Positions 32,372 to 43,771 are shown, counted from the first letter of the stretch. The stretch: DNA of 54,280 nt from Ascoidea tarda (nom. inval.) (GCA_030560485.1 JAKTTS010000042.1:1-54280); one strand, 5' to 3'. The notes: generated by a model not told the origin, from the letters alone. A program made the numbers and translations.

Positions 32372-32603
32372 AAAAAAAAAATAAAAAAAAAAAAAAAAAA
32401 AAAAAAATAATGCTTTAAAATAAAAAAAAATGGTTAATAAGTTAAAAAAAAAAAGCACATAAAAGTAATATAAGCACTTATTATGACGACTATAACAATT
32501 GGTATGATTGTTACGATTGTTATGATTATTATGACTATGATTATAGGAAAACTTGAATATATTTTCGATTGATTGTGGAGTAGTGGCGGTTTGGCAAACT
32601 TGT

Positions 32604-32969
32604 TCAAATCTTGCTTCCTATGGGAATACCTGTTATTTCTCCAAATTCATCCCATATACCATCGATTTTGTCTTGAACTTGTTCGCCTCTGGAATTAAGA
32701 AGCCACACATGCTGCTTGACTTCAATTGAAAGAGTTCTTTCGAAAATCGTTCTGGTTACACCAACAAATCTTTGGTAGATGTCAGTTGCATAGCTGAACT
32801 TCTCTTGCAACTGCGAGATTATAAGCTGGGCCATCTCTGAATCATCCTCGATGCACCCTCTAAGGTTGTTCAAGATACCTGACATTTCTTCAGCGTTTCG
32901 TTCCATCTCTTTGATGTTGTTTTCAATGATTCGTAAAATAGCTGTTTGTGTAGTGGCCATTTTCTTCAT
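32604..32969 (-). CDS. Small coiled-coil protein, unidentified
   Basis: 121 aa from ATG 32969, or 118 aa from the ATG at 32960 (MATTQTAILRI...). It is the only frame in the 12.6-kb gene-poor stretch with natural codon use and balanced composition. It is largely helical: charged heptad-like stretches at about 10-45 and 50-65, then RFVGVTRTIFERTL, and a conserved-looking end (GIWDEFGEITGIPIG). Size and helicity recall small subunits of kinetochore (DASH), BLOC-1 or Mediator complexes, but I could not match any of them. There is no signal peptide or membrane segment. It is probably a real gene of unknown function. Confidence 0.6.
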   Translation of the reverse strand: MKKMATTQTAILRIIENNIKEMERNAEEMSGILNNLRGCIEDDSEMAQLIISQLQEKFSYATDIYQRFVGVTRTIFERTLSIEVKQHVWLLNSRGEQVQDKIDGIWDEFGEITGIPIGSKI

Positions 32970-33036
32970 TATTCAATTATGGTTGTAAGACTTGGTAAAA
33001 CAGAATATGGAGTGCAAGAAAGCAGATGCAGTTTCG

Positions 33037-33112
33037 GGTATTGGTGGTTGGTATTGGTGGTTGGTATTGGTGGTTGGTTGGTATTAATGGTTGGTTGGTA
33101 TTAATGGTTGGT
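33037..33112. repeat. Minisatellite, unit GGTATTGGTGGTT and variant
   Basis: Three 13-bp GGTATTGGTGGTT units are followed by GGTT-spaced GGTATTAATGGTT copies, just upstream of the small coiled-coil gene, in its likely promoter. Confidence 0.85.
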
Positions 33113-34965
33113 TTATTGCTGGGCTTTTGTTTGATAGGTTTGGGACAATTAAGTTCAGTAGAGTAATAGAAGCATAAAGAGAAATAATAGTTGAAGACAG
33201 CCAAAATATATTTGGAGTTTAAATTGTCCATTCAGAAGATTAAGGAAATATCTCATATTTATAGCATTTGCATAATAAATGGATTTGGAAGATATCAGTT
33301 AAAATTCAGGGCTAATTTGCAAAATAAAGATTAAATTTACTAAAATGAAAAAAAAATATTAAAATTAAATTAAAATCAATAAAATAAAAATTTTACCTGG
33401 AAAAATAAGTTTCTGCTTAAGAAATGCAAAACCAAACTATACAATAGATTATTTCAATTTTTATGTTATCATAAGTTTTATGAAAGAGAATAAGAAACAA
33501 ATCATCTTTAGAGTTCCACAAGTATGCTTTCTTAGTTTGCAAACCTAAAACATTTCAAAATCAACTCAAAAATTGCACCAATTTGCTAAAATATCAGTGA
33601 AATGCAATTCTTGACAAGAACGATGTGCTATTGGCCAAACAGCCTATTTGGCTTTGGAAGATCTCAAATTGATCTTAGAACTGATTTTGCAGACCTGTTT
33701 TCGAACGTAAAGTAGAACTGAAGTATGCAGTAAACAAACACTAAGTTTGTTATATTATTTAGCAGCAAGCTGAGGATCCAGCTCAGATCTCAGAAGCTGA
33801 AGAACCAAGTTGTTGAGCGAGAAGATGCTGGAGAGGTTTGGAATTGTCTGGTTAAGATTCAAAACACTTGCAAAACCACCTCCACCAAACTTTCTGTTTG
33901 GCTTCACAAATTCCCACAAAACCTGGGAGGTTCAGCAGCTGGACCATCTGGTCTGAGGTTTTAGGAACCATCAAGAGGAATTAGACATTTGTTTCCACCA
34001 ACGTAGTTTTGCAGCCTATCCTAACGTGAGCTCCTACTGGAGTGTTTAACGTCTCGCATTATTTGCCAGGCTTTGGCTGGCATCCACTCGATACTCACCA
34101 AGCACTCATTCAACACTCGCTACGTTGATTGAGTCTGCTTTTGTTTTGTTTTTGGTTTGGTTGAAACCCATCTCATTGCTCCCACTGCCCTCATGGTCAT
34201 TGCTGAATTCCCAACTTTATGTCAACTCCTGAAGCAGTCTGGCCCAGAGAGAAGCAAATGCTGTGCGAAAACATTGGTGTGGTTCTCATTAGCAATAAAT
34301 GCAACAAAAAACTCCCATCCAGATACTGCGTCGAGGATAAAACTGGCAAATTAACACAACCATCGTGGGTTAATGGGTTTTAGCTAGATAATAATCTACA
34401 ATTTAAAACTTGAAATAATCCACATTACATATAGAGATTCTAGTGCAAAAAGTTTAGCTTCTTATCACAACCATTTCCTCTCAAAAAACCCCAAATTTAA
34501 GTTAATTGGGACTCCAGTCAAAATAGAACCCACTTAGCACACTGCTTCACTGCTCCAATGCTTCGTTGCTTCAACACTTCTGTGCTTCAGTTACTGGTTT
34601 GTTATTGCTTCACTGTTACATGGTGCCATAAAAGACTAGTTTCACAGAACAGGTCCTATGCAACAGCAATTAGCAAACAAGGCGAAAATTGGAGACATTT
34701 CGATTTTGATTTGAGTTGGGCTTTTATTGCGTTTTATCAAAGAAAACCCTCCAGCTCCCAGCTCCAACTTGTCAGCTACAGATGAAACGAAGAGAGGAAG
34801 AATCTTTAACCTGAAGCTGAGCCAGTATCAAATGAGTCAAATCCCACCATCGACACATACAGATACACTTCATGCTTTGTGATTCACAAAGCATCATCAT
34901 TGAAGTAATGCTGCTTAATAACAGATCATCTTGGTGGTGTGAGGCAGAATCTGTATTCTTTTTTT

Positions 34966-35065
34966 TATTTTTGTATTCTTTTTTATTTTTTTTTATTTTT
35001 TTTATTCTTTTTTTATTCTTTTCTGTTTCTTTTTTTATTCTTTTTTTATTCTTTTCTGTTTCTTT
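34966..35065. repeat. T-rich (TTTTTATTC)n tract
   Basis: Irregular TTTTTTATTCTTTTCTG-like repeats; low-complexity pyrimidine tract. Confidence 0.75.
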
Positions 35066-35890
35066 CAAATATTGCCTTACTTCCATTTGCTTTTTATTTT
35101 CTAATGTAAAAAATTCGGGCTGCAATAGAGTTTGATTAAGTTTTAAGAATCTCTTCTACCATAGTTTTGTTAATAGATAAGTGAAGACGAGTCAAAAAGA
35201 AAAGACTTTTTCATTTGAAATTGTCTAATTTGCCAATAATTCAACTATTTGGATATTTGTTAGGTTTTGCCTACAGTTTACTCAATAGTTTCCACCATTT
35301 TAATCTTCAATCTGACTTCTTTTTCCAACAAAAGACATGTTTTCGAGATTGAGATTCAATTTGTAACTACGTTTCCAGTTTTTCACAATTTTTTGAAATT
35401 TTGGAATACTTTTGCTTGAAAAGATATTCAAAAGATAATGGAAAATAAAAAAAAAAAAAACTAAATAGAAAAGAAAAGAAAAGAAAAGAAAAACAAAAAT
35501 AAACATTTACTGTTGATAATAGCAAACGAAGAAAGAGGAATATATGAACCATACTAAAGAAAAAATTTGACAGCTTCAAATTTCAATCATCTTTTGACAT
35601 ATTATTCTTTGGTATAAATTTGTTTCAGTTATCAAATTTTGACAGGACAGTCTCACATTAAAAAACAAAATCATTCATTTCTTATAAATTGATGATGCTG
35701 GCCAGTAAGAATACCCAATAATTTGCAAATTAATATTACTACATTGCCAAACCATCTAAAATTTTATGTGAAATTGAATGAAATGGTCAAGCAGCCCCAT
35801 TTATGGAATTTGGAATAACAGTACCAATCATGCTTGTATTATGGTGGTTGTAATAATTGGTATAATAATTTTAATTATAATTATAATTAA

Positions 35891-35937
35891 AATCATAATT
35901 AGAATCATAATTAGAATCATAATTAGAATCATAATTA
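35891..35937. repeat. 12-bp tandem repeat AATCATAATTAG, about four copies
   Basis: Three full AATCATAATTAG units and a fourth nearly complete. The preceding ATTATAATTATAA is a related AT palindrome. Confidence 0.9.
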
Positions 35938-36950
35938 TTGGATTTAATTATTCCCTCTGTTTCTATTGTTCCAATCATTTCAACCACCCCCAATCGTTTT
36001 GACGAGAACCAAGTAAAAACTATCAGCTTGGGATATAAGTTGGAAAATTGGAATTAAAAATCGATGCAAATGAGCAAATAAAAAGAAATTCGTAATGACA
36101 AATAAATGATTCCATTTGAATTTATTATTTATTATTTATTTTATCATTGTAATTGATAATAATTAAGACACCTGAAATTCTTTTTAATTCAGAGAAAGAA
36201 AACAAAAGAGAAAAGAGGATGAAAGGCAAGTCAAAAGAAATGAAACTGGAAATTAAAATGAAATTAGAAATAAAGAAGAAGAAAAAATATATTAACAACA
36301 AAAGATCAATGAAAATAAAAAACAAGAAAATTATTATTGTGTTTTTATTCTCATTTTTATGTTGGTGGTTTTCTTTTTTTATCATAGCTGTTAATTTCAT
36401 TGAATGAACATTAAAGTTGAGATAATATTTTGTAATTAACTGAATAAAATAAATAAAAAGTATATTATATTTGTTCGTTTAAGTTGCAGTCAACTTGGAA
36501 ATTAGATTAGTTTTAGCTTTGATATTAAGTTGAAAGTGCTTTTTATGTTTGAGACACTATGCATAAATGCGAAAGGAGTTTATTTTATTATTTGCAATAA
36601 CACCTCTACATTTTTGTTAGTTTTGTTTCTTTATTTCAGGTGTTGTTTGGTTTTTACTCAAAAAAGATAATAATAAAATAATAGAGTGATTTTAGTAGCT
36701 TTTGGATCTTATAAAAAGAACGAAGAAAATGATGGAAGCGATGAAAGTGATGACAGCGAAAAAATAAAAATAATCCAAAGAAACAATATATTTAAATCCT
36801 GAAAATTTTGGAAAGCTGTTTAATATTCTTATCACAATATAACAGTATATATGTAGTGTTCTATTATGAAATTGTTATCTTTGTTATAGTGTTCACTGAA
36901 ATTTCGCTTATTAATCTAAATAATTATACTGATTATCAATTTCAAAAACC

Positions 36951-36952
<2 letters not shown>

Positions 36953-36984
<32 letters not shown>
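36953..36984. repeat. (AAT)n microsatellite
   Basis: About ten perfect AAT units in non-coding DNA. Confidence 0.9.
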
Positions 36985-38700
36985 TTGATTAGCAAAGCTA
37001 ATAACTTTTATTATATCATGAATTTTCAAATAATTTAAACCACTATCAACATTCAAAATTTTATTATCTAGTAGAGTTGATCGACTTGGTAATATTAATA
37101 AGGAAACAAACAGATATTCATAAATTATGTTATTACTTGATATAATAGTTCAATCCCTCATGTAATTCATATAGAAAGATACTTGTTGTGTTTGTTTGAT
37201 TGTATTTGAATTAATAAATATTTATTTTCTAACTTGTTATCAGCTTTTAAGGAGATTTAGCTTTAGGTTTTTTTTTCATGTTAAGAGTTGCAAGTCACAA
37301 TTTGTAAATTGCAATTAAAAATAGAGGCATGTAAAATGAAAAAGAATTTAAAATGGCTGAATTGTGTAATTCAAAAGGGAAATAAAATCAGGATAAGTTT
37401 TCTATATGACAAAATGGAGAAAAAACTTTAAGAAATAATTATTGATGATACTTTACAAAACAAAGTTAAAACTGAAATCAAAGATATAAAGATAAAAACG
37501 ACAGCAGAAAAATAGAAAAAGAAAAATCAAGATAAAAAAAACAACCCAACCAACGAAATTAGATAAAAGAAAGCCAAAAAAAAAGTAAAAAAAAAGACTA
37601 CAAAATACCAAAAATACCAAAAATTTGAAGGAAAAAGAAGAAAGATTAAAAATAAAATTTGAAACAAAAAAATAATATTGATACAATTATTTCAATAAAG
37701 AATGATAAGATTGTAGATAAGAGAAATTTGTCTTTGTCTACTTGATGCAATTTTCCTGGTAAGTTAGTAGCTAGAAAATATATATAAATTACCAATATTT
37801 GAAATGTGAGGCTAACATTTGATGATATTTAAAGACACTAGATACTGTTGATGTAATTATGTTACCAAGGTTTTTGAAATGAACATGTATCGTTTGAAAA
37901 AGGTTTAATGGTAACAGCATAATCAAAAGCATTTTGGGAATTGGGCAAAAAGAACAAACAGCACCAGAAAAAACAAACAATAGAAAAATCACAACGAATA
38001 CGTCAAGAAAATGTGTCAAGCGAAAGAAAACAAGAACAATTGAAGCTATTTGGAAAAGGCGATGGAAAAAAAACGACGTTTTATTGGGCCAAAATGAAAG
38101 GTATTAAACAAAAATGAGAGGTGACCAATCAGAGACAAGAATTTTGAGACCCACATTGTTGGAACTGAAATTGTGTGTGCACATTTCCACGCAGAACACA
38201 CATAAGTACACATTTCAATATGCACCACGGCATACATACGCGAAAAATGCACATCATGCGTATTTATAGGCAGTTACTTAATTAGCCGAACAGAGGTGAA
38301 GTAGAGGAAAAAAGCGAAAAGAAAATGAGTATGGAGGTGAACGTGAGTTTGATCAGCAAAGACAGAGAAAATTCAATCAGAGCAAGAAATTCGCAATTGC
38401 GTACATTTTGACAAGGCAATTATAATTTTGACAAAAGGGATTTTGAAATGGTAGAAATAATCAAGATCTAGGTCAAAAAGTTTGTAAAAAACGAAGTTTG
38501 AAAATCTTTATTTAACATAACGTTGAAATTACTAGTGAATAACAAAGAAGCAAACAAGAGGAGCAAAACCAAAATATATAAAAGCCTCGTTGAAACAAAA
38601 AAAATTAAAAAAATAAAAGCAAAGAGAAAACCATAAAAAAGAGCAGAAAAGAGCAAACACAAAAAAAATAAACCCAAGTTGGTATGTGTGTGATAATAGG

Positions 38701-38974
38701 TTGATGATTAAGATGGTTGATGATTAAGATGGTTGATGATTAAGATGGTTGATGATTAAGATGGTTGATGATTAAGATGGTTGATGATTAAGATGGTTGA
38801 TGATTAAGATGGTTGATGATTAAGATGGTTAATATTGATGATTAAGATGGTTAATATTGATGATTAAGATGGTTAATATTGATGATTAAGATGGTTAATA
38901 TTGATGATTAAGATGGTTAATATTGATGATTAAGATGGTTAATATTGATGATTAAGATGGTTAATATTGATGAT
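38701..38974. repeat. Two-stage minisatellite (16-bp then 22-bp units)
   Basis: Eight perfect copies of TTGATGATTAAGATGG (38701-38828) run straight into six perfect copies of the same unit carrying a 6-bp TTAATA prefix (22 bp, 38829-38960) and a partial seventh. Copies are identical within each block, which implies recent expansion in two steps. Confidence 0.97.
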
Positions 38975-40373
38975 ATATAGTGATTGATGATATAATTAGA
39001 GATGTAAATTTAGAGGCCAAGAAGAAGATTTGATGACCAATTTTATTTTATTATATGCTAAAAGTTACAAGTTAAACAATAAGGGAAATATGAGGGTAAA
39101 ATAATTTAAAGTAATGAGATAGGAGATATGGAATTATGGGGATGTAGAGAGATATAAAATATGAGATTATAAAGATATGAGGATATAGACAAATACCATA
39201 TAGCAAAAGAAGAGAAATAATATACACATAGGGAATTATTAGGTAAAAGAAGGATGAGAATTTAAATGAAAAAAAAAAAGTGAAAATTAAATGAAATATG
39301 ATAATCGTATGAGATTTAAAACATTCAGGTAATATGGTGTGGTATAGTGGGATGGGATAGAACAAAATGAGAAACTTGTTATTAATCTTGATCAAATTCA
39401 AAAAGCAACAGTGGGAGTTAATTCTGGGTGCTTAATGTAATTAATAAATATTAAATAAAAAAATGAGATAAAAATAAGATGAAAAAATAAAATGAAATAA
39501 AAAAATAAAAGACACATAAGATAGAAAAAATGAACACCTTGAAAGTAGAATTTATTAATTAATTAACTGAATTTAAATTTTTTGAATTTGAGAATTCAAA
39601 AAGCATAAATATTATAAAGAAAAACTGTCAATAAGTAATTCTGTTGTTAAGTAAAAGAAAAATTTAAATTCAGTTTTTTAGATTTTTAAATTTGTTAAAT
39701 TTATAAAATTTTAATTAATCTTTTATTAATTTTGGATTAATGTTTGATTTTCAACAAAATAGAAAAGGGAAAAAGGAGTCAAAAGTTGATAACTATCTAT
39801 TTCATAATAATGTATGACTTAATACCATTGAAATAAATGAGAATAATATCTGGGTTTCTTTTAATTTCAAACCCTCGTAAAGGATATATTCTTTTTATTT
39901 CTTTATCTTGAATTCAGAAATTCTTTTAATTTTTTCCTGTTTACTCACTTTTAATCTCTGGATAATGTCAGTTTGAATTCTGGATTAATATTCCCTGAGT
40001 CTTTGAAAAATTAAGCCTGTATGATAAAAGCATCTTTATTTTTGTGAGGAAAAAAAACAAACCAAAGCCAAATTCAAGCAAAAATGAGCTTCTAAAAATG
40101 CAATCACGCTGGATCTTTTGATCCACAGCTGAGTTTAGACCAATTACTAACCAGCGATCATAACAATAGCCCACAAATTGCTAGCTGAGTTGCAGCAACA
40201 TAGGCAGATAATCATCAACATTGACCATAAACACATATCATCGTAATAGACAGCATACCCCTCAATAATAGTCATTTGCTTCCCCTAGAGTCGACAAAGC
40301 CATCATAACTAACCCCAAAGCATCGGGTCCAGATATCGCCACCAACCTTGTTGCCTTTGGAAGCACAGACAGC

Positions 40374-40381
40374 AAAAAAAA
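40374..40381 (-). terminator. RNA polymerase III terminator of the SRP RNA gene
   Basis: Eight A on the plus strand, that is T8 on the transcribed strand, directly after the structured RNA. Confidence 0.85.
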
Positions 40382-40643
40382 GAAGTCGTGGAAGCAGATT
40401 CCGCAACATGGCACTTTAAGCCGGCGAGATGCGTCCCGGTGGGCCTCCCTATGTGTGACTCACTGTGCTGAATCGCTTCCCTCCAGTGGTCCCGTCACGG
40501 GCTTGCAGTTAGCACGTGCACGGTCGATTACTCAGACCATCCAACACGCCTCCCACAGGGATCGAACCGGACATGCTCAGCCGAACAGCACCAGGCCAAA
40601 GAACCGAAAGCGCTAACACTTCCGCCAAATGCCATTACAGCAA
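40375..40643 (-). ncRNA. SCR1: Signal recognition particle RNA (7SL/SCR1)
   Basis: About 269 nt RNA of SRP, which binds signal sequences on ribosomes and docks them at the ER. The 5' end reads TGCTGTAATGGCATTTGGCGG, with the fungal Alu-domain GCUGUAAUGGC signature. The SRP54-binding helix 8 is complete at 40463-40486: CUG-GAGG-GAA-GCGA-UUC-AGCA-CAG, that is a three-pair stem capped by a GNRA tetraloop, with AGG on the 5' side and AGCA on the 3' side, as in human and E. coli SRP RNA. Pol III signals: A box TGGCGGAAGTG (40617-40627), B box GGTTCGATCC (40559-40568), a TATAAC at 40664-40669 about 25 bp upstream, and a T8 terminator. The 5' end may be off by a few bases. Its high GC stands out from AT-rich flanks. 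It lies 134 bp past the BRO1 stop. Confidence 0.93.
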
Positions 40644-40777
40644 AGGTTTTAGCGTTTGCACACGTTATACTGTGAGCCCAGAGAGAAGCACACAGCTGCT
40701 TTTGCTGCTTTTGCTGCACAAAAGGCCAAAGAAGCACAAAATGTTACCTGTTTATTACACTATGTAGCTACGTTTTC

Positions 40778-43771
40778 TCAGTAGTACTTTGAGTACTGGG
40801 CTGGGCGTGAGCTATTCTGGCCCTGGGAGCTTGAGTTGCTGAAGCTCGAGTACATTGATGGATCAAAGCTCGAAGGAGTGTTGTAAATGCCAATGCCATC
40901 CTGCTGTTCTTTTTCTTGTTGTTGACTGTTGTATGGTGGCACCTTGGGTGGAGGTTGGGGCCCAGAGTAGTGTCCTGGTGCCACCGGAGCCTGTACATTT
41001 GGATACGATAGCGACGATATGCCTGATGGCAAGTTATTAAACAGGCTTTGGCTCTTTGGGGGTAAGGATGGTGCTTTGTTGTAATCTTGGTTTAAATTTG
41101 AGCCTGGCCTTGGACCTGGAGTAGAATTGAATCCTGCATTTCCAAAATTCCCGCTATATAATCCACTAGGTAATCCACTAGGCCCTTGAGATATAGATGA
41201 AGCTGGTGCTCTTGTGGGTCGTTGATATGGATTCAATGGCTTCTCTGGCACTTTTGGTGTTGCTGAATATAACCCTGTTCCAGCATTACTATTACTATCG
41301 TTGTTATTATTTCCAAAACTCAACCCTTGGAATCTATTTGCTAAATAATCTGCACTCGCGCTATAGCTTTCGTTTCTTGGATTCAACTTATTACTTATTC
41401 TAACACTTTCATCATGTCTAACCTTGACAAATTCTTTGATATTATCCTCAACAACCTTAAAATATTTAATTAAATTCAAATAAAATCCATTTCCTTTAAG
41501 ATAATTACCTTTATATTTGTTGAAATTTACCTCAAATTGTCTGAATAATTTCTCAAATATTTGACTGTCTAATTTCATCTTATTCACCTTTTCTCGAATC
41601 TCTTTTATGTATGAATTATTACCATTTAACTCATTCCAATTCTTGGAAATTATAGGCAAAATCGTACTCTGTTTATGAATTGTCAACTCGATTCGATTCT
41701 CATGTGGTTCAAATTTCTCTAATTCTTGAATGAAAATGGTATTCTTTAACTGTTCCTCTGACAAATTCTTATTTAATATCAAAACATTTGAAATATCATC
41801 CTCATGAATAGCATCCTTCATCTGTTCATAAAATATACTCTTTTGTTTTCTTAAATTATTCAAAATACTTAAACTGTCTTCAAGATTTTTAATAATCTTA
41901 GTCGCTTTATCCTTTGATGAATCATCTAAATCCAATAGCGATACATTATTATTATTATTATTACTACTTCTACTATTATTATTATTGTTATTATTATCAC
42001 TGCTGGAGAAAACAATTCTTAACTCATTGTTTTGTAACGGTCCTTTTGAAAAAATCTTATAAATATTCTCAATCTCATTATATATCTTGAATAATTCCTC
42101 GTCAGAATTACTTGATTCAATTAATGATTTCTTGATTGTAATAATCTCTTTATTGAATTGCGAATTGATTAATGAAGATTCCTGTTGATAATTTCCCCAT
42201 TCGTTGGGGTACTTTAATTTGTTTAAATTAAACTCTTTTTCCTCTTTTTTAATCAACTCTTCACTGTCTTTAACCATTTTAAAAATCTCGCTTCGATTAT
42301 CCTTTATATTATTAATCGATAACCGGTTTATTGGAAAATTATTTGAAATCTCAATTGATAATGGAACAACCTTTGATTGGTAAAACTCTTCAAATTCTTG
42401 GTTTTTATTACTGTTATTATTATTACTTCGATTTTCATTTATAATAAATGACTTGAGTTCAACTAATTGTTTAGGTAGTTTTAAAAACTCTAATAACGAA
42501 TCCATCTCTTCATTTGAAATTTGGATTTCTTCGTCAATATTCCTCAATTTTTTAGCTTTTTCTTCGGAATATAAACTGTTTAGTTCGTGGATCTTGACCG
42601 GGATAATCTTCTCAAATAAATCCTTATTGATATTTGGATCGAGTTTCTCATTTTGCTCGGTAAATTTCTCCAATTGATTCTCAATTGTGATAATTTTAAC
42701 GGCATCAATTGACTTGATATCAGAGAGTTCCTCCTTTTTCGGAATGATGTTATTATAAACAAATTCATTATCTTTTTCCAACTCTAACAACTCATCAGAA
42801 TATTTTTTAATATTCAGTTTGATAAAATTGTCTTTAAAATCCTTAAAGTCTGTATTGTGTTTGACTGAGTTTGTTGAAACCATTAATGGCAATTTTAAGC
42901 AGTCGTTTAAGTAGCCAATAGATAGCCTCAAGTGAGAGATTGACAACCCAATTTTAGAAGAATTTTTATATTGCAAAGAGATGTAGTAGTTGGAAATTGC
43001 TTTATAATAAAGATACTTTATGTTTAAAATATTCAGCCAGTTTTTATAATTAAAATACCAGTTTTGCTCATTTTCTAACGAGTCAAGTAAATCAAATGAT
43101 GTCTTGTAGAAACTCGAAGTTGATTTAATTAATCTGGCTAATAATGAATAATTTTGATTGTTGGATTGCATGAGATTAATAACAAAGATTTCCTGAGACT
43201 GGGACAACATTAGCTTCATTAAAAACTTGACAGTTGATTGGTTTATGTCGTTGCTTGGAGCATGAAGAAAGTTGTCTGAAATAAACTGAAAGATCCCAGC
43301 AGCACTTTGAAAATTAACTAATGCCTTTTTCATATTCGTGATATCGCTTGATTGATCAGAATGGTCGCTGTTATCATCTTTGTACAAGTGGTAGCCAATC
43401 TGGGATAAAATTGAGGCAATATTGAACAAAATAGAGGCCTTTTCAAAGGCAACAGAATGTTGGGTTATCTTCGAGGATTTATCAAAGGCATCGTGCCAAA
43501 CAAACTTGACATTGACGCCATTTTCCTTGATAGGAAATCGCAAGTCCATCAATTCCAATTGAGCATAGTATTTGTAGTAGCAGTTCAAGCTGGTCTGGTT
43601 GGGAGAGTGTGAGCACACAGCATCGTCTCTAAACTTGCTGATCAACGAGGTCTCTTCAGTGAGGTCGTTGAAGCTCCCATAAATGGCTCTGATGTATCTT
43701 CGCAAAGGCGTTGCCCAGTCCAAGGAGTCTGAGTCCTTCAAGGGAATGGTTATCAAAGCTGGCTTTTCCAT
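40778..43771 (-). CDS. BRO1: Bro1/Alix-family ESCRT adaptor
   Basis: 997 aa; S. cerevisiae Bro1 is 844. Bro1 binds Snf7 at endosomes and recruits the deubiquitinase Doa4 during multivesicular body sorting. The BRO1 domain occupies about 1-390 (ITIPLKDSDSLDWATPLRRYI at the start, EKASILFNIASILSQIGYHLY near 130), the helical V domain about 400-800, and a Pro-rich tail 860-997 (PQPPPKVPPYNSQQQ). The Pro-rich tail separates it from the shorter Rim20, the other yeast paralogue. An Asn/Ser insert lies near 598-612 and Asn/Ser/Lys residues near 450-458. The 5' end is GC-rich and the body AT-rich. It is divergent from the Taspase gene across 190 bp. Confidence 0.94.
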   Translation of the reverse strand: MEKPALITIPLKDSDSLDWATPLRRYIRAIYGSFNDLTEETSLISKFRDDAVCSHSPNQTSLNCYYKYYAQLELMDLRFPIKENGVNVKFVWHDAFDKSSKITQHSVAFEKASILFNIASILSQIGYHLYKDDNSDHSDQSSDITNMKKALVNFQSAAGIFQFISDNFLHAPSNDINQSTVKFLMKLMLSQSQEIFVINLMQSNNQNYSLLARLIKSTSSFYKTSFDLLDSLENEQNWYFNYKNWLNILNIKYLYYKAISNYYISLQYKNSSKIGLSISHLRLSIGYLNDCLKLPLMVSTNSVKHNTDFKDFKDNFIKLNIKKYSDELLELEKDNEFVYNNIIPKKEELSDIKSIDAVKIITIENQLEKFTEQNEKLDPNINKDLFEKIIPVKIHELNSLYSEEKAKKLRNIDEEIQISNEEMDSLLEFLKLPKQLVELKSFIINENRSNNNNSNKNQEFEEFYQSKVVPLSIEISNNFPINRLSINNIKDNRSEIFKMVKDSEELIKKEEKEFNLNKLKYPNEWGNYQQESSLINSQFNKEIITIKKSLIESSNSDEELFKIYNEIENIYKIFSKGPLQNNELRIVFSSSDNNNNNNNSRSSNNNNNNVSLLDLDDSSKDKATKIIKNLEDSLSILNNLRKQKSIFYEQMKDAIHEDDISNVLILNKNLSEEQLKNTIFIQELEKFEPHENRIELTIHKQSTILPIISKNWNELNGNNSYIKEIREKVNKMKLDSQIFEKLFRQFEVNFNKYKGNYLKGNGFYLNLIKYFKVVEDNIKEFVKVRHDESVRISNKLNPRNESYSASADYLANRFQGLSFGNNNNDSNSNAGTGLYSATPKVPEKPLNPYQRPTRAPASSISQGPSGLPSGLYSGNFGNAGFNSTPGPRPGSNLNQDYNKAPSLPPKSQSLFNNLPSGISSLSYPNVQAPVAPGHYSGPQPPPKVPPYNSQQQEKEQQDGIGIYNTPSSFDPSMYSSFSNSSSQGQNSSRPAQYSKYY

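Larger units (their letters stand above)
27775..32603. other. Gene-poor region, 4.8 kb
   Basis: No protein frame I can support. It contains a CT-rich microsatellite after RTT10, a GC-rich islet at about 28380-28790 with a CACGTG (28545-28550), and a second islet at about 30090-30420. From about 30420 to 31720 the plus strand is strongly T-rich; from about 31850 to 32460 it turns A-rich and ends in simple repeats and an assembly gap. The ATG frame at 30163 (116 codons) lies in the second islet but is Phe/Leu-rich from CTGTTTCTG repeats and looks like chance. A long non-coding RNA or a replication/centromere function is possible but not shown. Confidence 0.5.
32970..40373. other. Gene-poor region, 7.4 kb
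   Basis: No supported protein gene. 33.6-34.9 kb is closer to average GC and contains imperfect GCTTC/GCTTCACTG repeats (about 34540-34620). Long A- or purine-rich plus-strand stretches lie at about 37440-38700 and 39060-39540. Several minisatellites are listed separately. Open frames here are made of Phe/Lys/Ile runs from homopolymers. A perfect TACTAAC near 40148 has no exon around it that I can support. No tRNA B-box was seen. Confidence 0.5.

Noticed and set aside
40140-40170. Perfect TACTAAC followed by an AG on the plus strand
   Set aside because: No coding exon on either side; only a poor GTATGA donor candidate at about 40019. Probably chance.
40528-40767. Short ORFs across the GC-rich block next to BRO1
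   Set aside because: They overlap the SRP RNA gene, whose structure and Pol III signals explain the block.
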